Below are positions 1-8,702 of a stretch of DNA of 64,000 bases, piece by piece. The stretch's first letter is position 1. Each line of letters opens with the position of its first letter. Below the pieces are notes generated by a model, which was not told the DNA's origin, did not search any database, and saw nothing but the letters and a program-made list of their open reading frames with translations. Both the position numbers and the translations under genes were made by a program. This DNA is from Lentisphaeria bacterium (lineage in GTDB: Bacteria > Verrucomicrobiota > Lentisphaeria > Victivallales > Victivallaceae): NCBI GenBank assembly GCA_900768505.1, contig CAAGED010000047.1, positions 7,096-71,095 of the forward strand. Direction: 5' to 3'.

Positions 1-946
1 CTAAATCCACTCCAGCCATTTTTGACACAGGCGGCAGGCCACTACTCATCGATTTTAAATCAATGGTAATTTTGCGCTTCAGCTCCCGGCTGACAATATT
101 GGCGGTGGTTCCGCCGCTAATGATGGTTTTACCATCGAAACCTACCACCATTTCGGCAAAATCATGATCGTTTTCCGCCCGGAACGGAGGCCCGGTCAGC
201 AGACGAAGACGCCGGGGTTTGCGAAAGTAGACCACGGCGCAGCTCATATCATCAAAACATTGGAATCCGGGATTTTTTGTACAGGCTTGGGCCACAATCG
301 CCCGGGATAAATCCCTGGCCGACATCGCAGGATCGCGAGCCAGCAGCTGCTGAATAAATTCCAGGCACCCCTCCCGCCGCCAGCCGAATTTATTGACTGC
401 ATGCCCCAACCCCGCCTGAGTTATGCCGTCGGAACAAAAAATAATCCGATCCCCCTGCACTGCCCGGAATTCTGACACGGATAATTTTCGATCCGGCCAT
501 TTTTCGGAAAAAATCACCTGCTTATCCCAATGTAAATCACAATTGTTACGCAAATGTATGTATGGCGGATTATCCATCTCCACCATCCGCACCCGGCCAC
601 CGGGCAAAATATCCAGTACGGTAAATGTGGCATAACTTATTTTGCGATATTCACACACCGGCAATGTATCCATAATTGTCTCAGCCGACTTGAGAATATC
701 CATGTTGCTCTTGACAAATTCCAATGCCATGGTTGTGGTCATATTGGCCAGCAGCGAGGCTTTTATCCCGCTGCCCAGGCCATCGGACAATACCGCAATA
801 TAACGCTCCTCGGAATCGATATGCTCCACTTTGAAATCATCTCCGCAGGCGGCCTGCCCGCTCTTGGTTTTCTGAAAGCATTCGATTTCAATAAAAGTGT
901 CGTTGCTGGGCAATTCCGGCAATTCCTGCAAATCAGAAATACTCAT
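1..946 (-). CDS. SpoIIE/PP2C-type serine phosphatase, partial (runs off left edge)
   Basis: The frame is open from an ATG at 946 to the first base of the window, so at least 315 residues are present and the C-terminus is missing. Residues about 30-75 carry the metal-binding pattern of SpoIIE phosphatases (CGDDF, then SDGLGSGIKAS), and FCSDGITQ and FDDMSC follow further on. Its ATG overlaps the TGA of the hydrogenase gene (ATGA), so translation is probably coupled. Phosphatases of this family are known neighbours of sensory (group C) [FeFe] hydrogenases, and the inferred role is the signalling output of that hydrogenase. The substrate is not evident. The phosphatase fold is clear; the role is inference. 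Confidence 0.85.
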   Translation of the reverse strand, partial: MSISDLQELPELPSNDTFIEIECFQKTKSGQAACGDDFKVEHIDSEERYIAVLSDGLGSGIKASLLANMTTTMALEFVKSNMDILKSAETIMDTLPVCEYRKISYATFTVLDILPGGRVRMVEMDNPPYIHLRNNCDLHWDKQVIFSEKWPDRKLSVSEFRAVQGDRIIFCSDGITQAGLGHAVNKFGWRREGCLEFIQQLLARDPAMSARDLSRAIVAQACTKNPGFQCFDDMSCAVVYFRKPRRLRLLTGPPFRAENDHDFAEMVVGFDGKTIISGGTTANIVSRELKRKITIDLKSMSSGLPPVSKMAGVDL

Positions 947-2682
947 TTTGCATCCTTCTTTTCCGGATCGGTTTTATGATCGTAACCGCTGGCAACTTCC
1001 CGAAGCAGGATTTCCGTTTCCGCCATGTGTTCGCCCAGCAAATGGGCAATTTGTTGAACTGTCACCACATTCTTCTTGATAACTTCCCGCGCCTTTTCCG
1101 AAATCTGCTCCCGGCGCAACTCCGCCTGAGTCACATCCTGAATAATCGCCCCTGCGGTATGATTGGTGTCAATGCTGAAAATGGCAATATCCAAAATTCG
1201 GTCGCCATACATGTAATTATTGCGTACAATCTCCTTACCTGATTCCAGTACTGATTCAAATAAATCATAAAAATCCAAAATCAACTTTAAATCCACCCCC
1301 GGCAAACCGGGTGTCGCCTCGTAAGCAATCTGCGTGGATTCGTCGAAGAGGTCGGCAAAATGCCGATTACATTCGATGATTCTCAAGTGTCGGTCCACAA
1401 TCACCACGCCAGCCGGAATATATTTAACCAAGGCATTGCTCTTGTTTTGAGCCTGCTTTTTTAAAAACGAGAGACACATGGCATTTTCAGCCTTGCCGGC
1501 CAGAATTGCCTTGGCAAAATTGCGGCAGGTGAAATATCCGCAGCCGCCGCAATTAAGTTCATCCTCAATCGAGTGCTTGCCAATGGCGGAGAGTACCGTT
1601 TTGATGGCAGCATCCGAATAAACATTATCCGGAACCGCTTCAGTAGCAATTTTCTGCTCAATATTTTCGTCAAGTTGCCGTCCGACACTACTGCGGCAAC
1701 TCATGGTGTCGGCGGCGGCGATCAGGCCGGAGAGCGAATTGCCGTTGTTACTCATTACCGGGCCGTTGACGCACCCACCGCTGCAGGCCAAAACCTCCAG
1801 AAATACCCGGCGATTTGGAGCGATTTCTTCAGCATCGCTGTTACTCAAGATCCGCTTGATGTTCTGCAAACCGGATACTGCAAGGTAACAGGTTTTATCC
1901 GTCGGGTCACCGCGCAAAGTTTCGTTCATGCCGCCTTCGATGGAATAAAAACGCCCCTCATCGGCGTTTTCCGGTATAAATTTGCTTCCTGGATCTGGTG
2001 AAATACTGTTTAAATCAATATTTTCCTGCTGCAAAAAGCGTTTTAACTCCTCAAACGTCAATGCAGCATCCAATAATTTTTCATTATGATCCGCTTCATT
2101 TTTCTTGGCGGCGCAGGGGCCGATAAAAACAATGGCAATATCTTCTCCATATTTCCGACGCAATAATTTACAATGCGCCATCACCGGAGAAAGAACCGGG
2201 GTAATGAATTTTTTCATATCCGGCAGATATTTACTGATGTAGTCCACCGCCGCCGGACAAGCTGAGCTGATAAAGAGGCCGTTGTCGCAACTGCGCAATA
2301 ATTCGGCGGTATGACTGCTTACCATTTGCGCCCCAAGTGCCGTCTCGCTCACTCCATAAAAGCCTAATTTCAGCAGCGCCGCAATCATATTTTCCGGCTT
2401 AACGCCGCGAAAGTGGCTGACGTAACTGGGAGCCAGTGATACAATTACCTTTCTCCCCTGCCCCAGCATGAATTTCACTTTGGAGAGGTCATCCCGGATT
2501 TGCTTGGCATGAGCCGGACACATAACCACGCAAATACCGCAGGACACGCACAAATCCGGCATTACACTGGCGCGTCCATTGATTACCTTAATTGCCTTGC
2601 AGGGGCAATGCCGAACGCACTTGTAACAATCCTGACATTCGTTTTCGGTCGTGTACACCGGGAAGTTGTGATTCATATCCAA
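943..2682 (-). CDS. Sensory-type [FeFe] hydrogenase with PAS domain (HydS/HsfB-like)
   Basis: 579 residues. An N-terminal 2x[4Fe-4S] ferredoxin domain (about 14-60) is followed by the H-cluster domain with all three loops: SSACP (139-143), GPCAAKK (188-194) and ACSGGCVNG (299-307). Next come a CGGCGYFTC Fe-S domain (378-386) and a PAS domain (about 415-520). The canonical proton-transfer cysteine of loop 1 (TSCCP) is alanine here, as reported for group C sensory hydrogenases such as Thermotoga HydS. There is no electron-bifurcating partner nearby, but a thioredoxin-like ferredoxin gene lies upstream and an overlapping phosphatase gene downstream. Likely a slow H2/redox sensor rather than a bulk H2 producer. 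Family certain; sensory role is inferred from the substitution, PAS domain and context. Confidence 0.9.
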   Translation of the reverse strand: MDMNHNFPVYTTENECQDCYKCVRHCPCKAIKVINGRASVMPDLCVSCGICVVMCPAHAKQIRDDLSKVKFMLGQGRKVIVSLAPSYVSHFRGVKPENMIAALLKLGFYGVSETALGAQMVSSHTAELLRSCDNGLFISSACPAAVDYISKYLPDMKKFITPVLSPVMAHCKLLRRKYGEDIAIVFIGPCAAKKNEADHNEKLLDAALTFEELKRFLQQENIDLNSISPDPGSKFIPENADEGRFYSIEGGMNETLRGDPTDKTCYLAVSGLQNIKRILSNSDAEEIAPNRRVFLEVLACSGGCVNGPVMSNNGNSLSGLIAAADTMSCRSSVGRQLDENIEQKIATEAVPDNVYSDAAIKTVLSAIGKHSIEDELNCGGCGYFTCRNFAKAILAGKAENAMCLSFLKKQAQNKSNALVKYIPAGVVIVDRHLRIIECNRHFADLFDESTQIAYEATPGLPGVDLKLILDFYDLFESVLESGKEIVRNNYMYGDRILDIAIFSIDTNHTAGAIIQDVTQAELRREQISEKAREVIKKNVVTVQQIAHLLGEHMAETEILLREVASGYDHKTDPEKKDAK

Positions 2683-2722
2683 GTCCTTTCAATAAATCTG
2701 ATTTTTTATGCCGCCGATTTGA

Positions 2723-2974
2723 TTACTTGAATAAATCCTTCATAATGGCCAGAATCATTCCGGCGTCAACATTAGTGTAGGTTCGGTCATTAACCACCAG
2801 AATCGGCCCTTGATTGCACAAATTGCGGCAAAGCGAGCAACCAAGTTTAATATCCACTTCGTCTTTAAGATTGCGTTGCTCAAGAAAATTCTCGATAACA
2901 CGCAAATTTTTTTCATTTCCCCGGGCGAAGCAAGAACTGCCCAGACAAATAATAATTTCCGGTTTTTCTTTCAA
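2723..2974 (-). CDS. Thioredoxin-like [2Fe-2S] ferredoxin
   Basis: 83 residues. It shows the cysteine layout of the thioredoxin-fold ferredoxin family (NuoE/HydC type): CLGSSC (residues 10-15), then CSLCRNLC (about 46-53), followed by NQGP. It lies 40 bases upstream of the hydrogenase gene on the same strand and is probably in its transcript, where it would pass electrons to or from the hydrogenase. It has only the ferredoxin domain, without the N-terminal helical part of full NuoE proteins. Confidence 0.85.
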   Translation of the reverse strand: MKEKPEIIICLGSSCFARGNEKNLRVIENFLEQRNLKDEVDIKLGCSLCRNLCNQGPILVVNDRTYTNVDAGMILAIMKDLFK

Positions 2975-3009
2975 AATATACTTCCTGACACTTGTATTCC
3001 AACACTGAA

Positions 3010-3990
3010 TTAAGATTTTTTGGAATCAACATTTATTATTCTGGTATTCATTATCCGATCCAAAATCGATCGCTTGGTAAAAAACACTGCCAACGGAGAA
3101 GTAATGGCAAAAAACGGCACACAGCATGCATAAATGCAACTGCGCACATATCCCACCTCGTCATCCGGCTCTTCTCCAGCCAGGAAAACGCCAAAATACC
3201 ACATTCCGAAAGTTTGCCCGTAATATCCAAGCGAAAACGGCATTGCCACTGCGAAAGTCAGCAGCCCCATAAATAGCAGAAATGCTCCGTTCAACGCCGC
3301 CGTGGATCGTTCAATAATTTTGCAAACACCATCCCAGCGGGTAATAACAATGCCGCGGTCTTCGCGGGAAATTGAGTATGTCTTATAAGATTTTGGCACT
3401 TTTGCTCCTTCAATTGTTTTTTTCCGCATATCTTCAAGCTGCTTAAGCCGTTCAGCTGAATCTCCCTCCCTGGCTTCCGGAATTTCCGCATTGCTTAAAG
3501 CAGCTTTTACAGCCATCTCTTTTGCCGCCAGATAAGCGTCAGTTGGTTGACATTTTTCTTCAACCGCAGATGATAACAGCGCCCACGCACTTAAAAAAGC
3601 AAAAATTGCCATTACTGCAAAAATCAGTGCAAAATCCATCAGCCCTGCTCCCACCCGCCGCATTACCGGCGAATCCTGTGGAATAAGTTTATTCTGAAAC
3701 GAGGTGGTCATCGGCATTGCATCCGGCGCCGGAACATTATTTTTCTTTTTTTTCTTCTTGTTTTTTTGATTTTCCAGCTCCTGCTGCGCCAATTCCTCCG
3801 GAGTAAGCGGCGGATTCTGAACTACATTTTCCAAAAAATCATATTTTTTTGCGTCCTTGTACTGCGCGAGCAGCGAATTGCGCACCTGCGTATTGGCGTA
3901 AATTTCACAATCCTCGGCCAATTTAATCATTTCATTTTTGCTGAACGGCCCGTAAATTGTACCGTCATCGTCTTTTACAAAAAAATCCAT
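3010..3990 (-). CDS. GYF_2-RDD family membrane protein
   Basis: 326 residues. Residues 1-45 resemble the GYF_2 domain (DDDGTIYGPFSKNEM). A Lys/Asn-rich linker (about 75-86) leads to an RDD-type membrane domain with hydrophobic segments at about 118-142, 235-260 and 285-305. An unusually long charged loop of about 90 residues separates the first two. RDD proteins are usually of unknown function; some are proposed ion transporters. It ends 35 bases before the ferredoxin gene and could share its transcript. No function is assigned. Confidence 0.75.
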   Translation of the reverse strand: MDFFVKDDDGTIYGPFSKNEMIKLAEDCEIYANTQVRNSLLAQYKDAKKYDFLENVVQNPPLTPEELAQQELENQKNKKKKKKNNVPAPDAMPMTTSFQNKLIPQDSPVMRRVGAGLMDFALIFAVMAIFAFLSAWALLSSAVEEKCQPTDAYLAAKEMAVKAALSNAEIPEAREGDSAERLKQLEDMRKKTIEGAKVPKSYKTYSISREDRGIVITRWDGVCKIIERSTAALNGAFLLFMGLLTFAVAMPFSLGYYGQTFGMWYFGVFLAGEEPDDEVGYVRSCIYACCVPFFAITSPLAVFFTKRSILDRIMNTRIINVDSKKS

Positions 3991-4105
3991 TTACCTACCC
4001 CATAAATATAAAACAAAATCAGTTAAGAAAACACCCGTCCCACCATTTTTTTTAAAAAAATATCACCTTACTGCGAGTTGACGGCACTCCCCCACATTTT
4101 TACAA

Positions 4106-4726
4106 TTAATGTCCGATTCCCGGATGCACCAATTTTCTCTTGCGATACCAAAGATGATGAACCGCCTTACCCTGCTCGTTCCAGCGCAGTTCAAAATCAC
4201 TTTTTATTGCGTTTAAATCCGCATCCGGCGCCACGGGATCGAACAAATTAGACAATTCAATCACCCGCCGCACTGCATTATGATAATACTCATCATCGCT
4301 GGAAAAGTGAAATTCGCCATTTTCCGCCAGTACCCGATGTATTTTTATCACGAAATCCGAGCAAAGCAGCCGATTGCCGCGATGCCGCCCCTTGGGCCAT
4401 GGGTCGGGACAAAGCAGGTGAATACGCTTCAATACGCCGTCGCCAATCATATAACCCAGCAGATTTTTGGCTTCGCTGCGCAGTAAAAGCATATTATTGA
4501 CATTTTCACGTTCATTGCGCTTCTGCAATTTTTTCAGTCGCCCGATCATAACATCGGCACCCAAAATCAGACGCTGGGGAAATTTTTTTGCCAATGCAGT
4601 GGAAAAAGATCCCTTGCCGCATCCCAAATCCAATTCCACAGCCTCATATTTATCCAACGGAAGCTCCAGCAACTCATAGCGGGAGTTAAAAATTCTAATA
4701 TCTCCTACCTCAGCTTGTTCAGTCAA
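4106..4726 (-). CDS. trmB: tRNA (guanine-N7-)-methyltransferase
   Basis: 206 residues, normal length. The SAM-binding motif DLGCGKGSF is at 33-41 and the family signature CPDPWPKGRHRGNRL at 106-120. The enzyme methylates G46 in the variable loop of tRNAs, using S-adenosylmethionine, in the cytoplasm. The gene stands alone between the RDD gene and the divergent phosphatase gene. Confidence 0.95.
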   Translation of the reverse strand: MTEQAEVGDIRIFNSRYELLELPLDKYEAVELDLGCGKGSFSTALAKKFPQRLILGADVMIGRLKKLQKRNERENVNNMLLLRSEAKNLLGYMIGDGVLKRIHLLCPDPWPKGRHRGNRLLCSDFVIKIHRVLAENGEFHFSSDDEYYHNAVRRVIELSNLFDPVAPDADLNAIKSDFELRWNEQGKAVHHLWYRKRKLVHPGIGH

Positions 4727-4922
4727 AATTCACCTCTTTATCGCAATATTGTGAAAATATACGCAAAATCTTCTTTAAATGTGTTTTTTGCGTGCTATAT
4801 TAAATGCATTAATTACCCAAAAATTGGAAAAAATTTTTCCTGTATACTTAAAATAGTTCATGTTTGGCGTTTTCGCAAGATTGAAAATAAACAATATTGC
4901 ATGAAAAATCGGAGCTGCTTGT

Positions 4923-5384
4923 ATGAAAATCATTTTTGTCTGCACCGGAAACACCTGCCGCAGTCCAATGGCGGAAGCATATTTCCGCGCCCGGTGCAAA
5001 AATGAAAGTTTTTTCGATCAACTGGAAGTATCCTCAGCCGGTTTGGCCGCCTCAACCGGCGCTCCGGCCTCCGAATATGCGATCAAGGTGATGAGCGAGT
5101 ACGGAGTGGATTTAACGAATTTTCGTTCCACCCAATTAAAAAGCTACCATCTTGATTATGATTTAATTGTACCAATGTGTGACTCTCACCGGCAGTTGAT
5201 TATTGATTATTTTCCGGAAGCGGTGGATAAAATCCGGTTATTGATGAGTTTTGCCCCCTTCCCCGGCGCGAATGACGTTGCGGATCCCTTCGGCGGTTCG
5301 CTGCCCGTTTATCGGAGTTGCTTTCGGCAGATGAAACGAGGGTTGGACGGACTTTTCGAATATGTAGCAAAAAAACTTGAATAA
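4923..5384 (+). CDS. Low-molecular-weight phosphatase, YwlE-like (probable protein-arginine phosphatase)
   Basis: 153 residues. The P-loop CTGNTCRS (7-14) carries Thr at position 11, the residue that in Bacillus YwlE confers selectivity for phosphoarginine. The general-acid region is DPFGGSLPVYR. It sits just upstream of the rpiB-glyA fusion; in Bacillus subtilis ywlE, rpiB (ywlF) and glyA are also neighbours. LMW-PTP fold is certain; arginine specificity is inferred from Thr11. No McsB-type arginine kinase gene is present in the window. Confidence 0.88.
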   Translation: MKIIFVCTGNTCRSPMAEAYFRARCKNESFFDQLEVSSAGLAASTGAPASEYAIKVMSEYGVDLTNFRSTQLKSYHLDYDLIVPMCDSHRQLIIDYFPEAVDKIRLLMSFAPFPGANDVADPFGGSLPVYRSCFRQMKRGLDGLFEYVAKKLE

Positions 5385-5437
5385 TAATTTATCAACCATA
5401 ATATTATGAACCATAAACACTTTTAAGGATGTGTGCA

Positions 5438-7156
5438 ATGAATTTCATCAAAGATTTCCACGGTAAGAAACTTACCATGTCAATCGGAGCCGATCATGGC
5501 GGTTTTGAACTTAAAAACCAGTTGATCGATGAACTAAAATCCAGAAAAATCGAGATCATTGACTGCGGCCCGTTCAAATACGATGCGCAGGATGATTATC
5601 CGGATTTCGCCGCCCCGGCCGCCATGGCCATCTCCTGCGGCAAGGCCGATTGCGGCATCCTCATCTGCCGTTCCGGCATGGGTATGGCCATGGCCGCCAA
5701 CCGCTTCCACAATGTACGCGCCGTGGTTGACACCTCCGCAGACGTGGTCAAAACGAGTCGGGAGCATAATTGTGCCAACATGCTGGTTGTCTCCGGCGAC
5801 CGTATGGATTTTCAGCAGGTTATTCCCTTGCTGGATGCATTCCTTAATACGCCGTTTTCTTCCGAGGCAAGACACGCCAGACGTTTGACCAATTTGGAAG
5901 TAGAAACTTATGATGACATCGCTGCGCTGCGCAACGCCGATCCGGCCATAGCCGAAATGATCGACCGGGAGGCAAAACGCCAATATGAGGGAATTGAATT
6001 GATTGCCTCCGAGAACTTCACCAGCTGCGCCGTTCGCGCCGCTCAGGGCTCGGTTCTTACAAATAAATATGCCGAGGGATATCCCGGCAAACGTTATTAC
6101 AACGGATGTGAATTTATTGACGAAGTTGAGGCACTGGCCATTGAACGCGCCTGCAAACTCTTCGGAGCAGAGGCGGCCAACGTTCAGCCCCACTCCGGCA
6201 GCAGCGCCAACATGGCGGTATATTTTGCATTGCTCCAGCCGGGAGACACGGTACTTTCAATGAGTTTGGATCACGGCGGTCACCTCACTCACGGCCATCC
6301 GATGAATTTCAGCGGCCGTTTGTTCAATATTGTTCCCTACGGCGTAGATCGTGAAACCGAGATGATTAATTATGATGAAGTCGAGCGCCTTGCCTTGGAA
6401 AACAAGCCAAAAATGATTTTGGTAGGAGCCAGCGCCTACCCACGCACTCTGAATTTCGCCCGCTTCCGGGAAATTGCCGACAAAGTTGGCGCCATCCTCT
6501 TTACCGATATGGCGCATATTGCCGGATTGGTGGCGGCCGGAGAGCATCCCAACCCCGTACCATATTGCGATGTGGTAACTACTACCACTCACAAAACATT
6601 GCGCGGCCCCCGTGCCGGTTTGATTCTCTGCCGCGAAAAATATATCAAAGCGATTAACTCCCAGGTATTTCCGGGACTTCAGGGCGGTCCGTTGGAACAC
6701 GTTATTGCGGCCAAGGCGGTTTGTTTCGGCGAAGCAATGCGGGATGAATTCAAAAGCTACATGCATCAGGTAAAACTCAACGCCGCTAAATTGGCACAAG
6801 AGTTGGCCAAGCGCAATTTCCGAATTGTATCCGGCGGCACAGATAACCATCTGATGTTGATTGACCTGCGTCCCAAAAATTCCACCGGAAAAGAGATTGC
6901 CAACGCTTTGGATAAGGCGAAGATCACGGTTAACAAGAATATGATCCCGTTTGATCCGGAGAAGCCCTTTGTCACCAGCGGAATCCGTATCGGTACTCCG
7001 GCGGTCACTACTCGCGGAATGAAAGAAGATGCCATGGTTAAGATTGCCGAATTCATTGACCGGGCGGTTGAACTTAAAAATGACGAAGCCGGTTTACTGG
7101 CGTTGGGCGAAGAGGTCAAGGCGTTTGCTATGCAGTATCCCATGCCCCATTTTTAA
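5438..7156 (+). CDS. Fusion of ribose-5-phosphate isomerase B and serine hydroxymethyltransferase
   Basis: 572 residues from the ATG at 5438, chosen because AAGGA at 5425-5429 is 8 bases upstream; an ATG at 5429 overlaps that ribosome site. Residues 12-145 are RpiB: ADHGGFELK (D19, H20), catalytic-type C77 in LICRSGMG, then AANRFHNVRA. From about 165 to the end is a full SHMT: ELIASENFTS, GSSANMA and the PLP lysine K386 in TTTTHKTLRG. RpiB interconverts ribose-5-P and ribulose-5-P; SHMT makes glycine and methylene-THF from serine. The frame is continuous through the joint (about 145-165), so this is a true fusion. serS follows 35 bases downstream. Confidence 0.93.
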   Translation: MNFIKDFHGKKLTMSIGADHGGFELKNQLIDELKSRKIEIIDCGPFKYDAQDDYPDFAAPAAMAISCGKADCGILICRSGMGMAMAANRFHNVRAVVDTSADVVKTSREHNCANMLVVSGDRMDFQQVIPLLDAFLNTPFSSEARHARRLTNLEVETYDDIAALRNADPAIAEMIDREAKRQYEGIELIASENFTSCAVRAAQGSVLTNKYAEGYPGKRYYNGCEFIDEVEALAIERACKLFGAEAANVQPHSGSSANMAVYFALLQPGDTVLSMSLDHGGHLTHGHPMNFSGRLFNIVPYGVDRETEMINYDEVERLALENKPKMILVGASAYPRTLNFARFREIADKVGAILFTDMAHIAGLVAAGEHPNPVPYCDVVTTTTHKTLRGPRAGLILCREKYIKAINSQVFPGLQGGPLEHVIAAKAVCFGEAMRDEFKSYMHQVKLNAAKLAQELAKRNFRIVSGGTDNHLMLIDLRPKNSTGKEIANALDKAKITVNKNMIPFDPEKPFVTSGIRIGTPAVTTRGMKEDAMVKIAEFIDRAVELKNDEAGLLALGEEVKAFAMQYPMPHF

Positions 7157-7191
7157 TCGGTAAAATCCATAAAAACAGAGGTAAATCAATC

Positions 7192-8439
7192 ATGTTCGAT
7201 ATAAAATTGATTCGTGAAAATATTGATGCGGTCAAGGCAATGCTAAAAAAGCGGGCCAGCGACATTGATGTCGATCAAATCGCCGCCATTGATGCCCAAT
7301 ACCGTGAATTGGTGACCAAGGTGGAGAATATGCGCGCCGAGCGCAATCGCCTGAGCAAAGAGTGCAAGACCAATCCGGCCGCCCGCGATCAGGTCAAGGC
7401 CTTGAAGGAGGAGATGACAGTGAGCGAGGAGAAGCTCGCTGCCATTGAAGCCGAACTCAATGACAAGCTCAGTTGGATGCCCAATATGATTGCCGCTGAT
7501 GTTCCGGACGGCAAGGATGATCAGGACAATGTTGAGTTGCGCAAGGTGGGGAAAATTCGCAATTTCGATTTCCCGATCCGCGATCATCAGGAGCTGGGAG
7601 AATTGCTGGATATTATTGATACCCAACGTGGTGCAAAGGTGGCACAGTCGGGTTTTTATTACTGGAAGGGCAAAGGAGCCCTGTTGGTTCAGTCGCTCTT
7701 TTTCTGGGTTCAGCGTGAATTGGTGAATCGTGGATTTACCGATTTCATGACTCCTTGCGTAGCCAAGGCCAGAACACTTTTCGGTACGGGGTATCTACCA
7801 TTTTTCGCCGATCAAACCTACAATTTGAGCAACGAGGATTTGGCGTTGATCGGTACCAGCGAGCAGACCTTGGTAGGATATCATGCCGACGAAGTGCTAA
7901 ATGGCGACAAGCTGCCGAATTGTTACACCGCCTACACCCCCTGCTTCCGGACGGAATCCGGCAGTTACGGCAAGGCCAGCAAGGGCATTTTCCGGGTTCA
8001 TCAGTTTCACAAGGTGGAGCAAATTATATTCTGTAAGCCGGAGGATTCGGTGAAATATCATGAATTCTGCCTGGCCAACGAAGAATATCTGCTTCAACAA
8101 TTAGGGATTCCTTATCATGTGGTCAATGTATGTATTGGCGACATGGGGGCTCCGGGTTACAAGAAATATGATATTGAGGCCTGGTATCCCAGTTTCAACG
8201 GCTATCGTGAAGTAACCAGCAATACCAATCTGACCGATTTCCAGAGTCGGCGGTTGAATATTCGATACAAGTGCGCCGACGGTACGCGTGATTATGTTCA
8301 CACCATCAGTGCGACGGCAGTTACCGACCGGGTGGCGATTGCCATATTGGAGAACAACCAGCAAGCTGACGGCAGCGTGATTGTTCCGGAGGTTCTACGT
8401 CCGTTGTGCGGATTTGACAAAATTGAGCCGGTAAAATAA
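7192..8439 (+). CDS. serS: Seryl-tRNA synthetase
   Basis: 415 residues, standard length. The N-terminal coiled-coil arm (about 30-105) is followed by a class II synthetase core, with motif 2 in FRTESGSYGKASKG and motif 3 region near TNLTDFQSRRLNIRY. It charges tRNA-Ser with serine in the cytoplasm. It follows the SHMT fusion, so two serine-using activities may share a transcript. Confidence 0.96.
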   Translation: MFDIKLIRENIDAVKAMLKKRASDIDVDQIAAIDAQYRELVTKVENMRAERNRLSKECKTNPAARDQVKALKEEMTVSEEKLAAIEAELNDKLSWMPNMIAADVPDGKDDQDNVELRKVGKIRNFDFPIRDHQELGELLDIIDTQRGAKVAQSGFYYWKGKGALLVQSLFFWVQRELVNRGFTDFMTPCVAKARTLFGTGYLPFFADQTYNLSNEDLALIGTSEQTLVGYHADEVLNGDKLPNCYTAYTPCFRTESGSYGKASKGIFRVHQFHKVEQIIFCKPEDSVKYHEFCLANEEYLLQQLGIPYHVVNVCIGDMGAPGYKKYDIEAWYPSFNGYREVTSNTNLTDFQSRRLNIRYKCADGTRDYVHTISATAVTDRVAIAILENNQQADGSVIVPEVLRPLCGFDKIEPVK

Positions 8440-8702
8440 CCATCTGACAAAGTTTTTTTTAATATCCTGCAACCATTTTGCGAAGTGATTGCAGGATATT
8501 ATCGTTTATGCACGCAGTTATCAATTGATAATAAAAGTTTTTTTTACAATGTTTTTACATTTGCCGAGGTAAATTTGGTTGCAAAAAGTATTCTTTCGAG
8601 TTAGCTTTACCTGAGAAATAAATCAAAAATATAAAATTTTGTATTTTTGCTTTTTTTCAACAACCCAAAAATCAGAAAGAAAATTCAGAAAGGAAATGAA
8701 TC
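8440..8702. other. Intergenic region with inverted repeats
   Basis: 263 bases between serS and the META lipoprotein. A 12-bp perfect stem pairs 8461-8472 with 8489-8500; the T-tract lies before it (8453-8460) rather than after, so it is not a canonical terminator for serS. TTATCAATTGATAA at 8518-8531 is a perfect 14-base palindrome that could be an operator. A longer-range pair, 8567-8573 with 8606-8612, also exists. No gene is seen. Confidence 0.45.

Noticed and set aside
5534..6193. 219-residue minus-strand ORF
   Set aside because: Antisense shadow of the RpiB-GlyA fusion.
8453..8500. Terminator after serS
   Set aside because: The T-tract precedes rather than follows the stem; recorded only as a hairpin.
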